This document shows, one piece after another, positions 8,853 through 16,895 of a stretch of 64,000 nucleotides of DNA. Every line of letters begins with the position of its first letter. Position 1 is the first letter of the stretch. The position numbers and the translations under genes are program-made. Under the pieces are notes generated by a model. That model had not been told where the DNA came from. It was given only the letters and a program-made list of their open reading frames with translations, and ran no database searches. The stretch lies in assembly GCA_027214385.1 (NCBI GenBank), contig JAPVXR010000003.1, positions 248,001 through 312,000 of the forward strand. Reading direction: 5' to 3'. The DNA is from Cryomorphaceae bacterium 1068. Its GTDB lineage: Bacteria; Bacteroidota; Bacteroidia; Flavobacteriales_D; Cryomorphaceae.

Positions 8853-10640
8853 ATGAGCTCCACAACAAATTTACGAACGAAATCTACAATCGTCCTCTTA
8901 TTTGTCTTTTCCATTTTCTCTAGCCTAGTCTGTCTGGCTCAACCCAATCACCAAGAGATTCGAGAAGACCTCTCAGAAATACTCAATGACATCGAGCAGA
9001 ATTACATCTATCTGCAAGACAAGAAGGTGGATTTGGAATGTATAAAGGCATTTTACTTTTCGCAGATTGAAAGAATTAAGTCTGAAGAAGAAACCGTCTT
9101 GTTCTTTGAGTACCTCCTGGACGAGTTTTATGACAATCATTTGATGTTGATGACCAACAGGAGTTCGTCATATCGCCTTTTTGCACCGATTTATCTCTCG
9201 ATGCAGAATGATCGCGCCGTGGTATCGAGTTTATGGCTCTCTCAAAGCAGTGGTTTTGTGCAAGAGCTTTTGGGAGCGGAACTCGTGGCATTTAACGGGG
9301 TTACTCTCGATCAACAGATTATTGATTTCCCAACGCATTGCCAAGACAAGGATGATCCTGAAGTGCGCGAATGGATAGTCAATAAAATCATTTCAGGGAG
9401 GTACAATAAGCCTAGAATACTAACCCTTAAAATGTCTGATGGAACCATATTCTACTTTGATTTGGATCGTGTGAAATTCAATGAGGATAAAAACTTATTA
9501 AGCCATACCATCAAAGAAGACATTGGTATCATCCGAATAAATAATTCCCTAGGAAGGGATGAAGTGATCAATGCTTTCGATGCAGCGTTGGATTCGCTTT
9601 GGGATACCAAAGGGTTGATTATCGACTTGAGAAATACACTCTCCGGAGGAGATACCTACGAGGCTCGTGGCATTATGAGTCGTTTTGTTGACGAACCCAG
9701 TCCTTACCAGCGTCATTCTTTTTTCGAAACAGGAGAAACCACTCCAGCGGTGGAGCGCTACTTCATAGAATATGTTACCCCCAGAGGTATTCAATACAAA
9801 AAACCTGTCGTGATTTTAGTTGGCCGCTGGACGGGAAGCATGGGTGAAGGGATGGCTATCGGTTTTGAAGGGATGGGTAGAGCCAAAGTTGTCGGGAGCG
9901 AAATGAGGCGCTTGGCAGGTGAGGTGTACAACTTTGGCTTTAAGCACCAATCATACGGATACAAAATCTCTACTGCCAAGCTATTTCATATCAACGGTAC
10001 TATCAGAGAATCATATGTGCCTGTGAATTATGTTTCACAAACGAGCCTTTCAACTGACGAAGTGCTCGATGCTGGAATAGAGTTGATTCTGAAAGAAAAT
10101 CTCAATCCCGACAGCCTTTTAGCTGAAGAATTGGAAATGCTGGGTATTCAGGATCAGATGCTCAGAAAACTTCTTCCTGAGACTGAAGAGCTTTTTGGAC
10201 GTGACTCCAGAGAGTATAAACACATGTGGGCATTGATCGATCAACAAGACAGTATCTGTACCAAGAAGCTACTGACTATTTTGGAAGATGAAGGATGGGT
10301 CGGCAAAAGCAGAGTTGGACCCGAGGCCAATCAGGCCATTTGGCTAATCATCCAACATGCGTCACTTCCAACACAAGAAAAATATCTGCCCCTTTTGATC
10401 GCTTCTGTTCGAGAAGGTGAATCGGAAGGCTGGCAGTTGGCCTACCTCCAAGATCGCGTTTCAGTCAGGAAGGGAGAAAAGCAAGTTTATGGCACCCAGG
10501 CATTGTGGGATGATGAGCTTAAGAAAAATGTGATTCAGCCGATTCGCGATGTGAAGAATGTAAATGAGCGAAGGTCTGAAATAGGTCTTGACTCTATTGA
10601 AGAGCACGCCGCATCCAATGGATATCTATTTGATCAATAG
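8853..10640 (+). CDS. S41 peptidase-like protein with C-terminal DUF6624-like domain
   Basis: Predicted secreted protein of 595 residues. The ATG at 8853 is preferred over an upstream TTG at 8811 because it places a signal peptide (SIFSSLVCLAQ) at the N-terminus. The helical S41 N-domain spans about 25-110, and the tail-specific-protease fold about 110-420 with the nucleophile region TGSMGEGMAIGF (Ser329). The PDZ domain of CtpA-type enzymes is not evident. From about residue 430 to the end runs a second domain (GKSRVGPEANQAIW, IQHASLPTQEKYLPL, QVYGTQ) resembling DUF6624 and clearly homologous to the C-terminus of the gene at 12224. Peptidase activity is inferred from the Ser motif only. A 124-bp gap separates it from the glycosyltransferase. 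Confidence 0.75.
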   Translation: MSSTTNLRTKSTIVLLFVFSIFSSLVCLAQPNHQEIREDLSEILNDIEQNYIYLQDKKVDLECIKAFYFSQIERIKSEEETVLFFEYLLDEFYDNHLMLMTNRSSSYRLFAPIYLSMQNDRAVVSSLWLSQSSGFVQELLGAELVAFNGVTLDQQIIDFPTHCQDKDDPEVREWIVNKIISGRYNKPRILTLKMSDGTIFYFDLDRVKFNEDKNLLSHTIKEDIGIIRINNSLGRDEVINAFDAALDSLWDTKGLIIDLRNTLSGGDTYEARGIMSRFVDEPSPYQRHSFFETGETTPAVERYFIEYVTPRGIQYKKPVVILVGRWTGSMGEGMAIGFEGMGRAKVVGSEMRRLAGEVYNFGFKHQSYGYKISTAKLFHINGTIRESYVPVNYVSQTSLSTDEVLDAGIELILKENLNPDSLLAEELEMLGIQDQMLRKLLPETEELFGRDSREYKHMWALIDQQDSICTKKLLTILEDEGWVGKSRVGPEANQAIWLIIQHASLPTQEKYLPLLIASVREGESEGWQLAYLQDRVSVRKGEKQVYGTQALWDDELKKNVIQPIRDVKNVNERRSEIGLDSIEEHAASNGYLFDQ

Positions 10641-10672
10641 CAGTATTCTCTAACACAATAGTCTCGATTCTC

Positions 10673-11383
10673 TTAAAGGGAATCTTTCAGATCTTGAACT
10701 TCGAATGTTTCAAAAGGCTCTTTCCCCTTGGTGAAAACTCGAACCGTGTGCTCTCCGATAATCTTCCATTCTTCATCTTGAATCTCAATCGCCGACCCTT
10801 CTCGAATGCCAAAGACGGGAATATCGCTTTGAGTGTGAAATTCTTTGATGCGGGTTTCTCGTGTTTCGCCCATGTGTTTGCTGGTAGGGTCGGGATCGAG
10901 GAAGTGGGGGTTGAGATTGAAAGGAACCAACCCCAATGCTTCAAAAGACTGGGGGTAAACAATCGGCATATCGTTGGTGTTGTTGATCGTTTTTCCAGCA
11001 ATGTTTGAGCCCGCGCTGGTTCCCATGTATGGGGTTCCTGACAATACCTTATCTCGAAGCGGTTCGACTAAGCCATTCTCTTGAAGAGTCTTTAAGAGTA
11101 AAAAAGTATTTCCACCACCGGTGAAAATCCCATCGCATTCATCAATCGCTTTTTGAGGAGTGTTCCAATTGTGAATTCCCTTTATCGATATTCCTGCATC
11201 TGCAAATGCTTTCGAAGCGGCATTGGAGTATTCTTCGATACTGATTCCACCTGGCCTGGCGTAGGGAATGAAAAGTAGATTCGTGCATCCTGAAAAAAAG
11301 CGAACCACATCGGGCATAACGTAGCTCAAGTATGGGCTTCCGTGTACCGTAGATGTGCTGACTAAGAGAATTTGTTTTGCCAT
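10673..11383 (-). CDS. pepE: Peptidase E (S51), alpha-aspartyl dipeptidase
   Basis: Cytoplasmic serine peptidase that hydrolyses Asp-X dipeptides. The 236-residue product matches the usual family length. The nucleophile elbow GTSAGSN contains Ser123, the FTGGGNTF motif precedes it, and LNPHFLDPDP and FGIREGSAI supply the conserved His and the binding-pocket region. The ATG at 11383 is the only sensible start (MAKQILLVSTST). It converges on the S41 gene with a 32-bp gap and diverges from the glyoxalase-like gene across a 339-bp intergenic region. The family and its catalytic pattern are well established, so the assignment is strong. Confidence 0.92.
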   Translation of the reverse strand: MAKQILLVSTSTVHGSPYLSYVMPDVVRFFSGCTNLLFIPYARPGGISIEEYSNAASKAFADAGISIKGIHNWNTPQKAIDECDGIFTGGGNTFLLLKTLQENGLVEPLRDKVLSGTPYMGTSAGSNIAGKTINNTNDMPIVYPQSFEALGLVPFNLNPHFLDPDPTSKHMGETRETRIKEFHTQSDIPVFGIREGSAIEIQDEEWKIIGEHTVRVFTKGKEPFETFEVQDLKDSL

Positions 11384-11537
11384 GGCACAAAGCTATAAGA
11401 TCGATTTAACTTATAGTGATTCCCCAGAAGCATACCAGTAGTTTGGAAATCTCGGCAATGAAGGTTGCTTGAAAAAGAAAAGTCACGAAAATCACCTGAC
11501 CTAGAAGTTAGAGATCAGAGACCGTGCGGTGGTTAGA

Positions 11538-11616
11538 CGAAAAATGTGCGAAGTTCGAGTTGACCAGCCTACGGGAAGGCTGCGTGTAAAGGTCAAGCTC
11601 GAATTTGGATTTTTCG
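11538..11616. repeat. Three-tier imperfect palindrome
   Basis: Outer arms CGAAAAAT (11538-11545) and ATTTTTCG (11609-11616) are perfect complements. Middle arms TTCGAG-TTGACC (11554-11565) pair with GGTCAA-g-CTCGAA (11591-11603) with one bulged base. The inner hairpin is AGCCT-acggga-AGGCT (11566-11581). Together they would fold into one long cruciform or RNA hairpin. The layout looks like a dispersed palindromic element (REP/BIME-like), which is inference because only one copy lies in this window. Confidence 0.6.
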
Positions 11617-11631
11617 GGGCCTTTTTTGTTT

Positions 11632-11653
11632 ACTTTTTGGGCCAACAAAAAGT
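11632..11653. repeat. Perfect 8-bp hairpin with GGCCAA loop
   Basis: ACTTTTTG, a GGCCAA loop, then CAAAAAGT. It lies 15 bp right of the large palindrome and resembles in design the 9-bp hairpin at 33222-33245 (CCACTTTTT, loop ATCAAG, AAAAAGTGG). It could be part of a mobile palindromic unit rather than a terminator, since no gene ends here on either strand. Confidence 0.6.
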
Positions 11654-11722
11654 GAAGAAAATTTCAACAAGAGAATCAGATAACTTATTATTGATAGATC
11701 GAAAAGCCCAATCTCATCGGCC

Positions 11723-12148
11723 ATGGAACCAATTATTGACCACATCCAGATTACCGTTAAAAATCTCGAAAAAGCGGAGGCATTCTACGATGCATTTTTA
11801 CCGCTTCTTGGTTTTGATCTAAGCAAAAAAGGAAAGGGTAGAGTAGAGGCCCACGATTTTGATGTGATCGAATATGTTCACCCCAACATAACCTTGGGGA
11901 TTAACTCTCCTCGAGAGCAGTTCAAAGATGATGATGTGCATCGCCGCAAACCAGGATCCTTGCACCACTTGGCCTTTCGAGCTGAATCTACAGAAGAAAT
12001 TGATCGGCTTTATCCAAAAGTCGTTGAGGCAGGGGCAAACATCGTAGAACCGCCTCAATACTATCCTCAACATGGGGAGAAATACTATGCCTTGTTCTTC
12101 AAAGATCCCAGTGGAATAAAGCTGGAAATCATGCACGAAGAGTGTTAA
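11723..12148 (+). CDS. VOC/glyoxalase-fold protein
   Basis: Protein of 141 residues with a single vicinal-oxygen-chelate module made of paired beta-alpha-beta-beta-beta units. It starts IIDHIQITVKNLEKAEAFY, has LHHLAFRAES in the second half, and ends FFKDPSGIKLEIMHE, so the metal-ligand positions His7, His (in HHLAF) and Glu (in KLEIM) are present. The family includes lactoylglutathione lyase, dioxygenases and resistance proteins. A single short module like this one is usually an uncharacterised lyase or dioxygenase, so the substrate is not called. The ATG at 11723 fits the family start. The DUF6624-like gene follows 75 bp downstream. Confidence 0.85.
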   Translation: MEPIIDHIQITVKNLEKAEAFYDAFLPLLGFDLSKKGKGRVEAHDFDVIEYVHPNITLGINSPREQFKDDDVHRRKPGSLHHLAFRAESTEEIDRLYPKVVEAGANIVEPPQYYPQHGEKYYALFFKDPSGIKLEIMHEEC

Positions 12149-12196
12149 GAATTCATTATTTAATTGCGCGTTGCGTTTTTGCCGTAGTCTGAGCCT

Positions 12197-12204
12197 TAAG
12201 TTTG
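12197..12204 (+). promoter_or_regulatory. Possible -7 box upstream of 12224 gene
   Basis: TAAGTTTG matches the Bacteroidota -7 consensus TAnnTTTG and would place the transcription start about 12-15 bases before the ATG at 12224. No well-spaced TTTG -33 element is seen, so the call is tentative. Confidence 0.3.
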
Positions 12205-12223
12205 GAAATAAATTACTGAGGAT

Positions 12224-13132
12224 ATGACAAAGCGCTGCATTCAAATCTCATTCTTTCTAAGTGGTTTTATCATTGTAAACTCTCTCTGCGCGCAGTCGGA
12301 TATGACAGCAACAAATTTTGAAGAGGTGGTAATGAACTACGAACCGAAACAGAGGCAAAATGTCTCTGATAAGGATTTCAACTTCGCTTCAATGGTTATT
12401 CGTGAGACTAAGCTGGTAGTAAGAGGGGACGAAGAGGGATTCAATCGGGCTGACTACATGAATGTCCTTACGGCTTTTTTGGCATTAAAGGAATCAAAAG
12501 AGAATATTGATTTGGCCTTCGCCAAACTGAGTAATTCGGATGGATCGTGTGAATATTTCTTAAGTTTTGGAGACGAACTGCTAGCTAAGGAATCATTTCA
12601 AACCATCCGTAAGAGTTTTGAGGCAAAGATTGCGGAATGCAAACGCGATGATACTCCCAAGGCTAGCTTTGAGTTGGATAACTACTGTTTAGAGTACAAA
12701 TTAGACTCGAAACTTGTGATGTTAATTTCAGAGGTCGATACGAAAGATAAGCTATACCGAAAAGGAGATTTCGATAACCATAAAGACGATCAGCGACTAC
12801 TGGATATGGAAAACCAACGGAACATCGATTCGCTATTCGCGGTGCACGAAAAGTACCTTGGCAAAAGCATGGTCGGACCCAAGTTTGAATCTGTGATGTG
12901 GGCTGTTATCCAACACTCCAATGAGGCTATGATGAAGAAATACCTCCCTGTCATGAAAGAATCGTTAGCTCGCGGAGATATGGGTGAAGCCATGTTAAAA
13001 ATGACCATAGATCGCTACTATGCTTTAGCCCATGGCTATCAAGTTTTTGGTTCTCAGGCGGGAATGAACGTAGATTTGGCTACGGTCGAAAAGAGAAATG
13101 AAATTGCCAGGTTTTACGGGATAAAGAATTAA
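12224..13132 (+). CDS. Secreted protein with C-terminal DUF6624-like domain
   Basis: Predicted exported protein of 302 residues with a signal peptide (ISFFLSGFIIVNSLCAQ). I do not recognise residues 25 to about 180. Residues about 185-302 resemble the C-terminus of the 8853 gene: GKSMVGPKFESVMWAVIQHS against GKSRVGPEANQAIWLIIQHA, then KKYLPVMKESLARGD and YQVFGSQ. That segment is DUF6624-like and of unknown function. The S41 gene follows 37 bp downstream on the same strand, so the pair places in two genes the two domains that are fused in the 8853 gene. This suggests that they act together outside the cytoplasm, which is inference. Confidence 0.75.
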   Translation: MTKRCIQISFFLSGFIIVNSLCAQSDMTATNFEEVVMNYEPKQRQNVSDKDFNFASMVIRETKLVVRGDEEGFNRADYMNVLTAFLALKESKENIDLAFAKLSNSDGSCEYFLSFGDELLAKESFQTIRKSFEAKIAECKRDDTPKASFELDNYCLEYKLDSKLVMLISEVDTKDKLYRKGDFDNHKDDQRLLDMENQRNIDSLFAVHEKYLGKSMVGPKFESVMWAVIQHSNEAMMKKYLPVMKESLARGDMGEAMLKMTIDRYYALAHGYQVFGSQAGMNVDLATVEKRNEIARFYGIKN

Positions 13133-13169
13133 CTTTCTCGAAGTCTCCCCGAAATAGTAATTTGAGAGA

Positions 13170-14207
13170 ATGAAAAGTCAGTTAATATATTCTACTTTTT
13201 TTTGGTCAGTCGCCTTCGTATTTCTATTCCAATGCTCACCGTTCGATTGCCTCGCTCAAAAATCAAAGGAAGTCAAATCTATACTAGACGAAATAATTTC
13301 CCATGCTGAAGAGTCATCGCTTTACCGCGATGGTGTAGACTGGAATTCTGTCAAGCAGGAAATGTATGCTTTAGCGGAAGAAGCCGACTCAATTTCGCAA
13401 TTAAAACCAGCGTTGGAATTAATGCTCAACGAACTCAACGACACCCATGGTCGTGTTTTTCACAACAACCAATACCTGGCTTATCACACAGGCAATCGAC
13501 CATCGAGGCCCGACGGTTTTGACTGGGATGTATACACGGACATTCAATCTGCTCAGGTCTATCCATTTATCGCCGAGAATCTAGAGAACGAAATTGGATA
13601 TGTACGTATCGTCGGTCTGCCCATGGGCGACAATCAAAAAATGTCAAATGATATCCAAGATGCTGTTTGTGAGATAATTAAAAATGGCGCTACCAAATGG
13701 ATCATCGATTTGCGATACAATGGCGGTGGCAATATGTTTCCGATGGTAGAAGGTCTCACCTCGATAATCGGTGATGGGCCAGTAGGTGGCACCAAGGGTG
13801 TCACTGAAGAGGAAAGCTCTGTCTGGAAAATTGAAGATGGAGATTTCTACTACGACGAACAAAATGTAGCAATTGACAATAGATGTCCGCTGGAAGAGCT
13901 ACCAAAAATCGCGGTTTTGACGAGCAGCTATACAGCAAGTTCAGGAGAAGCCCTAGCGGTTATTTTGAAAGGACGTCCTGATACCCGTTTTTTCGGAAAC
14001 AACAGCTATGGCATGATCACCGCAACGGATTATCATCCTATAGATAAGTCGACTGTGATGAGTATTTCGGTGAGTTATTACAAAGATCGAAGTGGAAAAG
14101 TCTATACCACCAATGTTGATGTGGATGAAGAAATTCGATTCGTCCCTGCAGCTAGTTTACCTAGTGATTTGGCAGTGGCAGCTGCTAAAAATTGGCTAAT
14201 AAGATAG
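13170..14207 (+). CDS. S41 family peptidase, secreted
   Basis: Exported serine peptidase-like protein of 345 residues. A signal peptide ending SPFDCLAQ is followed by the helical S41 N-domain (about 30-100, ending ELNDTHGRV) and the C-terminal processing-protease core. IGYVRIVGLPMG, WIIDLRYNGGGNMFPMVEG and the nucleophile segment SSYTASSGEAL (Ser257 expected) are the family landmarks. The fold is closer to the short S41B/tricorn-core type than to CtpA, with no clear PDZ domain. It shares domain type with the 8853 gene. A natural substrate cannot be named. It probably forms an operon with the DUF6624-like gene just upstream. Confidence 0.85.
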   Translation: MKSQLIYSTFFWSVAFVFLFQCSPFDCLAQKSKEVKSILDEIISHAEESSLYRDGVDWNSVKQEMYALAEEADSISQLKPALELMLNELNDTHGRVFHNNQYLAYHTGNRPSRPDGFDWDVYTDIQSAQVYPFIAENLENEIGYVRIVGLPMGDNQKMSNDIQDAVCEIIKNGATKWIIDLRYNGGGNMFPMVEGLTSIIGDGPVGGTKGVTEEESSVWKIEDGDFYYDEQNVAIDNRCPLEELPKIAVLTSSYTASSGEALAVILKGRPDTRFFGNNSYGMITATDYHPIDKSTVMSISVSYYKDRSGKVYTTNVDVDEEIRFVPAASLPSDLAVAAAKNWLIR

Positions 14208-14250
14208 ATCGAATCCAATTTTGCGGCAGATATCTATCCTGAACAAATAG

Positions 14251-14258
14251 TAAATTTG
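14251..14258 (+). promoter_or_regulatory. Possible -7 box of the Crp/Fnr gene
   Basis: TAAATTTG fits the TAnnTTTG consensus exactly and lies 25 bases before the TTG start at 14284. The nearest TTTG upstream is 27 bases away, longer than the usual 19-21, so the -33 element is unclear. Confidence 0.35.
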
Positions 14259-14283
14259 ATGTCCGCACTGAACGCGACAAGCA

Positions 14284-14853
14284 TTGACAGAACTTGAAAA
14301 ATACATCAACTCACATCTGGGCATAGCGCAATGCGATGTAGCTAAGGCCGCTTCCCTTTTCAAACCTTCCAAATTAGAAAAGGGGCAATACTTTGCCCGA
14401 ATTGGCGAACGTTGTGAGCGCCTTAGTTTTGTCCAGTCCGGATTCGTTCGCGTTTTTGCTTATACCGATTCAAAAGAGGTCACGCAATGGATATCTTCCA
14501 AAGGCTATTTTATTGCCGATCTTTCTAGTTTGATTTTTGGGACTCAATCGCGGTGGAACATTCAAGCCATAACTGATGTAGAATTGTTCACCATAGAAGG
14601 AGAAGACTACAAAAACCTGGCTACCGTAGTTCCCAACTGGCCTGCTATGGAAAAGCAGTTTATTTCGTCCTGTTTTATCACCTTGGAAAACAGAGTTTTC
14701 AATCATCTTTCTCTTAGCGCAGAGGAACGCTATGATCAGCTTTACACCTTCAATAAGGACTTGTTTCAGCATGTCCCACAGCAATATCTCGCTTCGATGC
14801 TGGGAATGACGCCCGAAACATTCAGTAGAATACGCGCCAAAAAGGTTTCTTGA
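14284..14853 (+). CDS. Crp/Fnr-family transcription regulator
   Basis: Regulator of 189 residues. Residues about 25-115 form a cyclic-nucleotide-binding beta barrel (LEKGQYFARIGERCERLSFV). A long dimer helix follows, and a short winged helix-turn-helix ends the protein (VPQQYLASMLGMTPETFSRIR). This length and recognition-helix style are typical of Bacteroidota Crp-like proteins. The usual cAMP-contacting Arg/Ser pair is not conserved, so the ligand is unknown. The only in-frame start is TTG at 14284. The SRPBCC gene 59 bp downstream is a plausible target or operon partner. Confidence 0.85.
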   Translation: MTELEKYINSHLGIAQCDVAKAASLFKPSKLEKGQYFARIGERCERLSFVQSGFVRVFAYTDSKEVTQWISSKGYFIADLSSLIFGTQSRWNIQAITDVELFTIEGEDYKNLATVVPNWPAMEKQFISSCFITLENRVFNHLSLSAEERYDQLYTFNKDLFQHVPQQYLASMLGMTPETFSRIRAKKVS

Positions 14854-14912
14854 TATAGATCAAGTGAATAGCAAACGGTATACTCCAACTTTGCCACAGC
14901 AAACAACAAAAC

Positions 14913-15341
14913 ATGGCAAAAGAACTATTCACATCGATTCAAATCAAAGCCAGCAAGGAGCTGGTTTGGAAAGTATTAACTGATTTTGACAAGTATCCCG
15001 AATGGAACCCATTGATCACCTCACTTAAAGGAGAAGTCGCGGCAGGAAAAAGGATAACGGCCAAGGTTGCCGGAACGACTTTCAAACCCGAAGTGCTCGT
15101 TTTCGAAGAGAATATAGAGCTCAAATGGCTCGGACACCTTTGGATCAAAGGACTCTTTGACGGGGAGCACCGCTTCCTTTTAACTGAAAACAAAGACGGT
15201 GTATGCTTTGAGCAAAGCGAAAAGTTCGGTGGCATACTCGTTCCGCTTTTCGCGAAAAGTCTAGATGGGAAAATCAAAACTGGTTTCGAAGAAATGAATA
15301 TTGCACTCAAAAGAAGAGTAGAAGAAATCCAAGGACAGTAG
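14913..15341 (+). CDS. SRPBCC-domain (START/Bet v1-like) protein
   Basis: Protein of 142 residues with a helix-grip fold for hydrophobic ligands. It begins with the family pattern [27 protein letters not shown] and ends with the long C-terminal helix ([17 protein letters not shown]). The [21 protein letters not shown] strand pair is typical of the group annotated as polyketide cyclase or SRPBCC proteins. No catalytic residue can be pointed to. It directly follows the Crp/Fnr regulator on the same strand, an arrangement suggesting shared control, which is inference. Confidence 0.85.
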   Translation: MAKELFTSIQIKASKELVWKVLTDFDKYPEWNPLITSLKGEVAAGKRITAKVAGTTFKPEVLVFEENIELKWLGHLWIKGLFDGEHRFLLTENKDGVCFEQSEKFGGILVPLFAKSLDGKIKTGFEEMNIALKRRVEEIQGQ

Positions 15342-15369
15342 AATCGACAACTTTATTTACTTTGGTCGT

Positions 15370-15705
15370 ATGTCCGACGAATCGATCCCTTGCCCAGAAT
15401 GTAAATCACCCTATGGTTACCCTACTGGAACAGGCCTTATGGCTTGCCCGGAATGCGGTCATGAGTGGAACCCTGAAGAACTAGCCGAGGAAAGTTTGGT
15501 GAAAGATTCCAATGGAAATGTTCTCAACGACGGTGATTCTGTCATTGTAATTAAACAACTGCCGGTAAAAGGCTCTTCTTCGCCAATCAAAGTTGGAACC
15601 AAGGTCAAGAACATCAAACTGGTAGAGGGCGACCACAATATCGCTTGTAAGATCGATGGATTTGGAGCGATGGGACTGAAGTCCGAGTTTGTGCGGAAGG
15701 CCTAA
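15370..15705 (+). CDS. PhnA/YjdM-like zinc-ribbon protein
   Basis: Protein of 111 residues. The N-terminal zinc ribbon has two CPEC pairs (C8, C11, C26, C29). The C-terminal SH3-like PhnA domain has the signature [24 protein letters not shown], followed by [18 protein letters not shown]. The family was first linked to phosphonate use, but E. coli YjdM is not required for it and its role is uncertain. The gene ends 2 bp before the convergent DoxX-like gene, leaving no room for a terminator. Confidence 0.9.
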   Translation: MSDESIPCPECKSPYGYPTGTGLMACPECGHEWNPEELAEESLVKDSNGNVLNDGDSVIVIKQLPVKGSSSPIKVGTKVKNIKLVEGDHNIACKIDGFGAMGLKSEFVRKA

Positions 15706-15707
15706 GA

Positions 15708-16895
15708 TCAATCTATGCTAAGGTGCATTTGTGGCTTTAAGGCGGGTAATTCTCGCCAATTGACCGACTCAGATATTGCATAAAAACTGTTCGATCCATT
15801 AGCGATCCTCAGCTCTCCCGTGGTCCCGTTGTATGTGTAATGGAGAATATTCTCTTCTCTGTTGTAATCAATTAAGTTCATGGATTTCTCAATCGGATCG
15901 ATCTCCAGTTTGTAATCTTTCATCCTGAAGTCATTGTCTTGAAAAATCAAATAACCATCTCGATGGATGAAGATCATTTTCAAATTTGGGTCTGAAGAAT
16001 CCGTCACTTCATAAGCTCCATGGAGAAAAGGCCTTTCGGCAAGATCGTCGTTGTAAACTCCATTTTGCCAAAAGGGTAGGATTGATTGGATCAGAGCGAT
16101 TCCAATGATGATCACCTTCGCGATTACCTGAATCTTGGAAGAATTCCAATCGGAGGGAAGCGTAGGTAATTCGGTGAGCTTTGCGTTTTCTTGATAAGAG
16201 AAAACCGCCAAAAAACTACGTGCGAATGGAGCCAAGAGAACTACAGATATCAGCAGCAGTAAAAGCGAAAGGGCTTTCACCGAAATATCAAAACTAAAGT
16301 TCACTGCGACCACATTCACCAGAATGCCGAGTGCCAGAATAAGACCAATGACGCGCGTCTTCCGAACGAGTAAAAGCATAGCAGCCAGCACTTCGGCCCA
16401 ACCCAAAAAGAGATTGTATTCATATGAAATGCCCATCGTGCTCCAGTACAAGATGTCCTTGTCGAGCATCCCAAAGGGAGTAAATAGAATATTGGGCTCC
16501 GGAAGATAAAACTGCGCTTTAAAGACTTTGTCCACTCCATAATTCAGTAAAACGAATGCTAAGAAATAAGTCAGCACGATTTGAACCGAAGCCATCAATC
16601 GACTATTGTGCTTTTGGCGAAAGCCCAAAATCATTGAAAATGGTACAACCAGAGCTAGCAGCAGCCACATAAAGCTACTGTCTGAAGAAATCTCTTGAAT
16701 CCAATTCTCTGTTTGGTAAAAGAATCCACCCGCGAACTTTAGCAGTGGTAATAAAAGTGCATCTGCCAGGGATTTTTGCCAACCAAGGAAATCTAGTGGC
16801 CCGGGAATTAAAACAATGGCAAGAGCCGAATAGAATAATCCGGCTTGCCAAAGATGCTTGAATAGTCGCGATTTCAAATCTTCGCTGCCGCCCAT
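15708..16895 (-). CDS. DoxX-like multipass membrane protein
   Basis: Membrane protein of 395 residues with about eight hydrophobic helices in residues 15-285, followed by a soluble C-terminal tail rich in beta strands (about 290-395). The segment VDKVFKAQFYLPEP with the later GWAEVLAAMLLLVRKTRVIG recalls DoxX-type proteins, but the match is loose. The start overlaps the 3' end of the upstream gene by 22 bp, so translation is probably coupled. The tail (MIFIHRDGYLIFQDND) looks like a small lipocalin-like fold. Function unknown. Confidence 0.65.
   Translation of the reverse strand: MGGSEDLKSRLFKHLWQAGLFYSALAIVLIPGPLDFLGWQKSLADALLLPLLKFAGGFFYQTENWIQEISSDSSFMWLLLALVVPFSMILGFRQKHNSRLMASVQIVLTYFLAFVLLNYGVDKVFKAQFYLPEPNILFTPFGMLDKDILYWSTMGISYEYNLFLGWAEVLAAMLLLVRKTRVIGLILALGILVNVVAVNFSFDISVKALSLLLLLISVVLLAPFARSFLAVFSYQENAKLTELPTLPSDWNSSKIQVIAKVIIIGIALIQSILPFWQNGVYNDDLAERPFLHGAYEVTDSSDPNLKMIFIHRDGYLIFQDNDFRMKDYKLEIDPIEKSMNLIDYNREENILHYTYNGTTGELRIANGSNSFYAISESVNWRELPALKPQMHLSID

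Larger units (their letters stand above)
11384..11722. other. 339-bp intergenic region between divergent genes, palindrome-rich
   Basis: No convincing gene is visible. The only open frame (11529-11822) is basic, low in complexity and overlaps the real VOC start. The region holds a large three-tier imperfect palindrome (11538-11616) and a perfect 8-bp hairpin (11632-11653), annotated separately. Because the flanking genes diverge, these hairpins cannot be 3'-end terminators of either gene. The start of the VOC transcript must lie in or beyond this island. Confidence 0.7.

Noticed and set aside
11529-11822. 97-codon plus-strand frame
   Set aside because: It covers the palindromic island and overlaps the real VOC gene in another frame. 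Its composition is not protein-like.
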